Shown here: positions 7,380 through 10,300 of the stretch, piece after piece
How positions within the stretch are numbered: the stretch's first letter is position 1
Layout of the letters: the number at the start of each line of letters is the position of its first letter
From: an uncultured Eubacteriaceae bacterium
GTDB taxonomy: Bacteria; Bacillota; Clostridia; Eubacteriales; UBA1433
DNA length: 10,300 nt
Assembly (NCBI GenBank): GCA_937880125.1
Contig: CALFLU010000015.1
Span: 1-10,300, forward strand
Direction: 5' to 3'
Notes under the pieces: model-generated
Databases searched by the model: none
What the model was told of the DNA's origin: nothing
Seen by the model: the letters and a program-made list of their open reading frames with translations, nothing else
Position numbers and translations under genes: made by a program

Positions 7380-8264
7380 CTATTGCTTTTCGGCTTGATC
7401 TTTTGTGTAGGGCTCCAAATGGATTAAAACTTTCGTGGAAGCATCAATGGCATCTTGCAAAATTTCTTCGATATCGTGTTGAATGATGTGGCCTTCTTCC
7501 ACACTCATATCAGGATCTACGAGCACATGCATATCAATTTCCACCTGGCTGCTCAAGCCGCGAGAACGGATATCGTGAACGCCCTTTACACCGGGCACGC
7601 GCATGACCTCTGCGCGAATAAAATCCATATCCACCGAAGCGGCGTCCAAAAGCACGTTTGCGTTGTCTCTTAATATTTCCCAAGCGGTTAAAAGAATGAC
7701 CACGGCAACAACCAGCGAAACAATGGGGTCCAAAATCGGCGGTAGTCCAAATTTGAGGGCAATGAGTGTAGCCAAGACGCCCACGGTCACAAAAATATCA
7801 GATTTGGTGTGGGCGGCATCGGCAATAAGAATACTGCTGTTTAATTTGATGCCTTGTCGGCGTTCGTAGGTAGTGACAAAGATGTTTACCGCCAGGGTGA
7901 TGAGCAGAACAACCAGGCTCAATGAAGTGATTTGAGGCGGAGAAGGGTGTTGAAATTTATCAATGGCGCCGATGACGACTTTGGCAGCGGCGGCAACCAA
8001 AAGAAGTCCAATGGCAATACCCGAAAGGGTTTCGATTTTATGATGGCCATAGGGGTGTTTATCATCACGCGGTTTTGCGGCAAAATAAATACCGATCATG
8101 CAGACAATATTGGAGGAGCCATCAGAAAAAGAGTGAAAGCCGTCAGCTGCCATGGACGCGCTGTTAATGAGCGTACCGATGACCAGTTTGGAGACTGCCA
8201 CTGCCACGTTGGCAAGCAGAGTAATGAGAAAAACCTTTTGCACTTGTTTATAATTTGTTTCCAT
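7380..8264 (-). CDS. Cation diffusion facilitator (CDF) family metal transporter
   Basis: A 294-residue inner-membrane antiporter expected to export divalent metal ions (Zn, Fe, Co, Ni, Cd or Mn) in exchange for protons. Six hydrophobic segments can be drawn (about 11-33, 36-62, 79-100, 113-132, 144-168, 174-195), then a cytosolic metal-binding domain from about 205. Transport-site ligands are H44 and D48 in ADGFHSFSDG (HxxxD, TM2) and H152 and D156 in ADAAHTKSD (HxxxD, TM5), the pattern associated with zinc-type members. HPYGHHKIE (70-78) is the usual signature after TM2, and VLIHLEP near the end is the typical CDF C-terminal strand. The length is standard. GGAT (8272-8275 on the plus strand, read in reverse) is a weak ribosome site 7 bases before the ATG. 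It is monocistronic, with an apparent attenuator in its leader. The metal cannot be fixed from sequence alone. Confidence 0.92.
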   Translation of the reverse strand: METNYKQVQKVFLITLLANVAVAVSKLVIGTLINSASMAADGFHSFSDGSSNIVCMIGIYFAAKPRDDKHPYGHHKIETLSGIAIGLLLVAAAAKVVIGAIDKFQHPSPPQITSLSLVVLLITLAVNIFVTTYERRQGIKLNSSILIADAAHTKSDIFVTVGVLATLIALKFGLPPILDPIVSLVVAVVILLTAWEILRDNANVLLDAASVDMDFIRAEVMRVPGVKGVHDIRSRGLSSQVEIDMHVLVDPDMSVEEGHIIQHDIEEILQDAIDASTKVLIHLEPYTKDQAEKQ

Positions 8265-8283
8265 AGTTTACATCCATTTCAAT

Positions 8284-8309
8284 AAAAAAACCGCAGGCGT
8301 TGCCCACGG
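8284..8309 (-). terminator. Leader (attenuator) terminator inside the CDF 5' untranslated region
   Basis: Read on the minus strand, CCGTGGGC and GCCTGCGG pair over 8 bp (two G-U) around the loop AAC, followed by seven Ts. It lies downstream of the CDF promoter and ends 19 bases before the CDF start codon, so it can only act by stopping transcription before the gene. The upstream nitrilase has its own separate terminator at 8422-8453. Confidence 0.85.
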
Positions 8310-8366
8310 TATCTCCGCTGTTTTTCAACCCAATCGCCTTTAGAACATACGAAGCGATCTGCTTGT
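8284..8366 (-). promoter_or_regulatory. Putative transcription-attenuating leader RNA (riboswitch-like) for the CDF transporter
   Basis: The predicted RNA runs from about 8366 down to the terminator. Three pairings are visible. ATCGC (8354-8358) with GCGAT (8333-8337) gives an upstream hairpin. GGGTTG (8326-8331) with CAACGCC (8296-8302) gives six pairs with one bulged G. A small CGG/CCG hairpin lies between those two arms. The second pairing uses the loop and 3' arm of the terminator, so it would act as an antiterminator. The layout fits a metal-responsive switch, as expected for a metal exporter, but I could not match it to the NiCo, Mn (yybP-ykoY) or fluoride consensus as I remember them. 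The ligand is unknown, and a protein-dependent attenuator is an alternative. Confidence 0.55.
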
Positions 8367-8372
8367 GAAAAT

Positions 8373-8401
8373 ATGGTAGCAAAACCAAGGCATTTTGTCA
8401 A
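8373..8401 (-). promoter_or_regulatory. Promoter for the CDF transporter gene
   Basis: On the minus strand a perfect TTGACA (8396-8401) is followed after 17 bases by TACCAT (8373-8378), a 4/6 match to the -10 consensus helped by an upstream TGC (extended -10). Transcription should start near 8366. Confidence 0.7.
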
Positions 8402-8421
8402 ACGAGAAATGCGCTGAAGAT

Positions 8422-8453
8422 AAAAAAAGCGAATCCGAATTCGGATTCGCTTT
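8422..8453 (-). terminator. Intrinsic terminator after the nitrilase gene
   Basis: A perfect 28-base palindrome (8426-8453) with the core GAATCCGAATTCGGATTC is followed on the minus strand by further Ts (8422-8425). It sits 27 bases beyond the nitrilase stop codon. Confidence 0.88.
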
Positions 8454-8479
8454 AACTTGCGCAGGAAGAAACAAGTATA

Positions 8480-9433
8480 TTATTCGTAAGAAATGATTTT
8501 TTTCGGTTTTTCGTCCACGATCAGTTGAAACACATTGTCCATAGAATAGTGCCCCACCACATCAAAGTCGAATCGGCCTTTAACGGTTTCGTCAAGGTTT
8601 AAATCTGCATACAAAATGCCTTCTTCGTTATACAGTGGCCCTGCAAGCACTTCACCCATGGGAGAGATGATTACGCTGCTGCCTCTTGACAAAATATCAG
8701 GCAAATCTTTAATTTCGTCCAAGGTTTCCATCTCCGGCGGATACATGCTTTTTTCATAATATTGACAAGCTGAGACCACAAAGCATCTGCTTTCACAGGC
8801 GATGTGAATCATCGTGGAAAGCCAGGTGGGACGCGAGTCGGCGGTAGGCGCCAAATAAATATCCAATCCTTTACCGTACATGGCCATACGAGCCAGCGGG
8901 TGATAATTTTCCCAACAAATCAGTCCGCCGAAACGGCCGATTTCCGTGTCAAAAGCGGGCATGGTGCTGCCGTCTCCTTCGCCCCACACATATCGCTCCG
9001 CAGCGGTGGGCTTTAATTTGCGGTGTTTGCCGATAATGCTGCCGTCGGGGCCGAAATAAAGAAGCGTGCAAAATTGCGTCTGGCGGCTGTAATCATCGAG
9101 GCGTTCCATAACACCCACGGCAACATAGACGCCGGCTTCTTTGGCGGCTTTGCCGATGAGTTCGGTTTCTTTGCCGGGAACATCAATCGAACCCTTCCAG
9201 TAACGTACATAGGCATCACGGCCGACCATCTCCCTGCGACCGACCGAGACGGCAAAAGCGGTTCCCCAGGGATAGCCTGAGATGAGGGCTTCGGGAAAAA
9301 GAAGGAGCTGCGCGCCTTGTGCGGCGGCTTTTTTAATATAAGTGCATACTTTTTCTGCGGTTGCCATGGAGTCCATTGTTACGGGCGCGATTTGGACTGC
9401 GGCCACTTTGGTTATTTTTGATTCGTTGTTCAT
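8480..9433 (-). CDS. Nitrilase (carbon-nitrogen hydrolase superfamily, branch 1)
   Basis: A 317-residue cytosolic hydrolase of the nitrilase superfamily. True nitrilases convert organic nitriles to carboxylic acids and ammonia through a thioimidate on the active cysteine. The catalytic triad is visible: E48 in LLFPEALISGYPWG, K139 in HRKLKPT and C173 in GGLICWENY. The first and last blocks are those of branch 1 nitrilases and not of amidases or ureidopropionases, and the length fits. Near the C-terminus the family usually has GHYSRPD; here GHYS (294-297) is followed by MDN, a change from the usual residues. The ATG at 9431-9433 has AAAGGA 7 bases upstream. The gene is monocistronic, with its own terminator. 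Related cyanide-degrading enzymes share these motifs, so the nitrile used is uncertain. Divergent transcription from the GntR gene could allow shared control, but each has its own operator-like sequence. Confidence 0.9.
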   Translation of the reverse strand: MNNESKITKVAAVQIAPVTMDSMATAEKVCTYIKKAAAQGAQLLLFPEALISGYPWGTAFAVSVGRREMVGRDAYVRYWKGSIDVPGKETELIGKAAKEAGVYVAVGVMERLDDYSRQTQFCTLLYFGPDGSIIGKHRKLKPTAAERYVWGEGDGSTMPAFDTEIGRFGGLICWENYHPLARMAMYGKGLDIYLAPTADSRPTWLSTMIHIACESRCFVVSACQYYEKSMYPPEMETLDEIKDLPDILSRGSSVIISPMGEVLAGPLYNEEGILYADLNLDETVKGRFDFDVVGHYSMDNVFQLIVDEKPKKIISYE

Positions 9434-9485
9434 TGCGTGTTCCTTTCTTTATAGATATTTTCGACTTGTGGTTTCGACAAAGCAA

Positions 9486-9504
9486 TTGCGCAACAAAAGC
9501 GCAA
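9486..9504. repeat. Inverted repeat in the nitrilase leader (possible operator)
   Basis: TTGCGC and GCGCAA form perfect 6-base arms around 7 bases. It lies about 50 bases before the nitrilase start codon and downstream of its suggested promoter, a position where a repressor or RNA hairpin could act. The function is inferred from position only. Confidence 0.4.
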
Positions 9505-9524
9505 GTATTGTTAAAATATACTTT

Positions 9525-9553
9525 ATCATATCACAGGTTACCTGCTTTGAAAA
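9525..9553 (-). promoter_or_regulatory. Possible promoter for the nitrilase gene, with a palindrome in its spacer
   Basis: On the minus strand TTTTCA (9548-9553, 4/6 match) and TATGAT (9525-9530, 5/6 match) are 17 bases apart. The spacer holds the palindrome CAGGTTACCTG (9534-9544, arms CAGGT/ACCTG), a placement seen in activator- or repressor-controlled promoters. The predicted leader is about 85 bases. The -35 is weak, so the call is tentative. Confidence 0.4.
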
Positions 9554-9677
9554 GAAGAATTGACGGTTTAAGCTCAGCCTATAAAAAAGTTTCAGACAAA
9601 AAAATATAGCAAAAAATATGAGCGAAAGAGTGGTATGCAAAAAAAGTGTGTCCTTTGAAAAAAATTTAAAAGAGGTA

Positions 9678-9706
9678 TTGACATTTTGAATCGTATAGAT
9701 TATCAT
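9678..9706 (+). promoter_or_regulatory. Promoter of the GntR-ABC operon
   Basis: A perfect TTGACA (9678-9683), a 17-base spacer and TATCAT (9701-9706, 5/6). The predicted start near 9713 falls inside the inverted repeat that follows. Confidence 0.85.
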
Positions 9707-9709
9707 GAC

Positions 9710-9735
9710 GTTAGTTAGCTACATAACTAACTAAC
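9710..9735. promoter_or_regulatory. Operator-like perfect inverted repeat over the transcription start
   Basis: GTTAGTTAG (9710-9718) and CTAACTAAC (9727-9735) are perfect 9-base arms around 8 bases. It begins 4 bases after the -10 box, so a bound dimer would block initiation. The GntR product encoded 38 bases downstream is the likely ligand, giving autoregulation as in other YtrA-type operons. Confidence 0.75.
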
Positions 9736-9772
9736 CAGATAACAAGGCGAAGTGAAGGAAGAGGGGGATGCA

Positions 9773-10147
9773 ATGAAGATAGAGGAGCATTTGAATATAC
9801 CGATCTTTCAGCAAATAGCGGAGGGTGTGGAAGACGCGATTTTGTCAGGTGCTTTTTTGGAAGAGGGCCAAGTGCCTTCCACCACGGAAATATCCGTGAC
9901 GTACAAAATCAACCCCGCCACTGCACTAAAGGGGATGAATCTGCTTGTTGCAGAGGGGATTTTGTATAAAAAAAGAGGTGTGGGGCTCTTTGTAGCAGAA
10001 GGGGCGGTAAAAAAATTGAAACAAAAGCGAAAAGAAAGTTTTTATGAAAACTTTATTAAACCGATGACAACAGAGGCTGCACGTCTTGGAATTTCACAGG
10101 AAGAACTTATGGATATGATGAGAAAGGAAGCGAAGGATGATGATTGA
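9773..10147 (+). CDS. GntR family transcriptional regulator, YtrA subfamily
   Basis: A 124-residue regulator. Residues 10-74 form the winged helix-turn-helix DNA-binding domain: PIFQQIAEGVEDAILSG, then VPSTTEISVTYKINPATALK with the recognition helix around 45-57, and the wing EGILYKKRGVGLFV (61-74). Only about 45 residues follow, predicted helical, with no effector-binding domain of the FadR or HutC type. This short form is the YtrA subfamily, which usually represses an adjacent ABC transporter operon in Gram-positive bacteria. ATG 9773 is chosen because GAGGGGG (9761-9767) sits 5 bases upstream; an in-frame GTG at 9752 lacks a good site. The stop overlaps the next gene by about 11 bases, so the two are translationally coupled. 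The inducing signal is unknown; in related systems it is often cell-envelope stress or peptide antibiotics. Confidence 0.92.
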   Translation: MKIEEHLNIPIFQQIAEGVEDAILSGAFLEEGQVPSTTEISVTYKINPATALKGMNLLVAEGILYKKRGVGLFVAEGAVKKLKQKRKESFYENFIKPMTTEAARLGISQEELMDMMRKEAKDDD

Positions 10148-10300
10148 ATGCAAAAATATTACACAAACATTTGGAGAAATCACGGCGCTGAGCGATGTGG
10201 GTGTGAATTTTGAAAAAGGAAAAATCACAGGACTGCTGGGGCGCAACGGAGCGGGCAAATCAACACCCACGGCCCCGTCAATTTTCGGGGCCCCAAACCT
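10137..10300 (+). CDS. ABC transporter ATP-binding protein, N-terminal fragment (partial)
   Basis: The frame opens MMIECKNITQTFGEITALSD and reaches Walker A at GRNGAGKST (35-43, K41), typical of YtrB-like ABC ATPases paired with YtrA regulators. ATG 10137 is placed 8 bases after AAAGGA (10123-10128); ATG 10140 is an equal-frame alternative. The gene overlaps the GntR stop codon. The transporter would export or import an unknown substrate with a membrane partner expected beyond the window. After GKST the family nearly always continues into a leucine-rich helix; here the frame reads PTAPSIFGAPN, which does not fit, so bases from about 10267 on may be wrong. The gene call is sure, the final dozen residues are not. 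Confidence 0.85.
   Translation, partial: MMIECKNITQTFGEITALSDVGVNFEKGKITGLLGRNGAGKSTPTAPSIFGAPN
10271..10292. repeat. GC-rich inverted repeat at the window end
   Basis: GGCCCCG (10271-10277) and CGGGGCC (10286-10292) are perfect 7-base arms around 8 bases. It lies where a conserved ABC helix should be encoded and is far more G/C-rich than its surroundings, so it may be an assembly artefact. Confidence 0.5.

Noticed and set aside
8284..8366. Assignment of the CDF leader to the NiCo, Mn (yybP-ykoY) or fluoride riboswitch
   Set aside because: The conserved blocks I remember for these classes are not present in order, so naming one would be a guess.
1..10300. CRISPR array, tRNA or rRNA genes, insertion sequences
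   Set aside because: No regularly spaced repeats, cloverleaf-like segments, rRNA motifs or transposase frames were seen.

Overview
The window looks like chromosomal DNA of a Bacillota bacterium, most likely a member of the Clostridia. This rests on moderate GC, strong AGGAGG-type ribosome sites, extended -10 promoters, U-tailed terminators and the gene families present: DUF1848, MalY/PatB, a Ctc-form L25 and a YtrA-type GntR regulator beside an ABC ATPase. It is a mosaic of short transcription units, not one pathway. No tRNA, rRNA, CRISPR array, transposase or integrase was seen.

Layout, left to right. The 3' end of a DUF1848 gene and its terminator (1-262). A MalY/PatB C-S lyase (424-1632). 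A more A/T-rich gene with a TTG start, encoding a RecB-like PD-(D/E)xK nuclease domain fused to a superfamily 1 helicase of the DUF2075/Schlafen-group-3 type (1698-3650). It has its own promoter and is the best candidate here for a single-gene defence system. Then ctc (ribosomal protein L25, 3974-4606) with a strong promoter and an unusually long leader, a HerA/FtsK-superfamily ATPase (4843-7233), and a bidirectional terminator (7292-7332).

On the minus strand lie a cation diffusion facilitator (7380-8264) and a nitrilase (8480-9433), each with its own promoter. On the plus strand a YtrA-type GntR repressor gene (9773-10147) overlaps the start of an ABC transporter ATPase gene (10137 to the window end). 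A perfect 9-bp inverted repeat sits on the presumed transcription start of this operon, as expected for autoregulation.

The most interesting regulatory feature is the 5' leader of the metal transporter. A promoter (8373-8401) is followed by a complete intrinsic terminator (8284-8309) just before the start codon, and a competing antiterminator pairing can be drawn. This is the layout of a transcription-attenuating riboswitch, but I could not match it to a known class. The last 35 or so bases of the window look anomalous and may be an assembly artefact.
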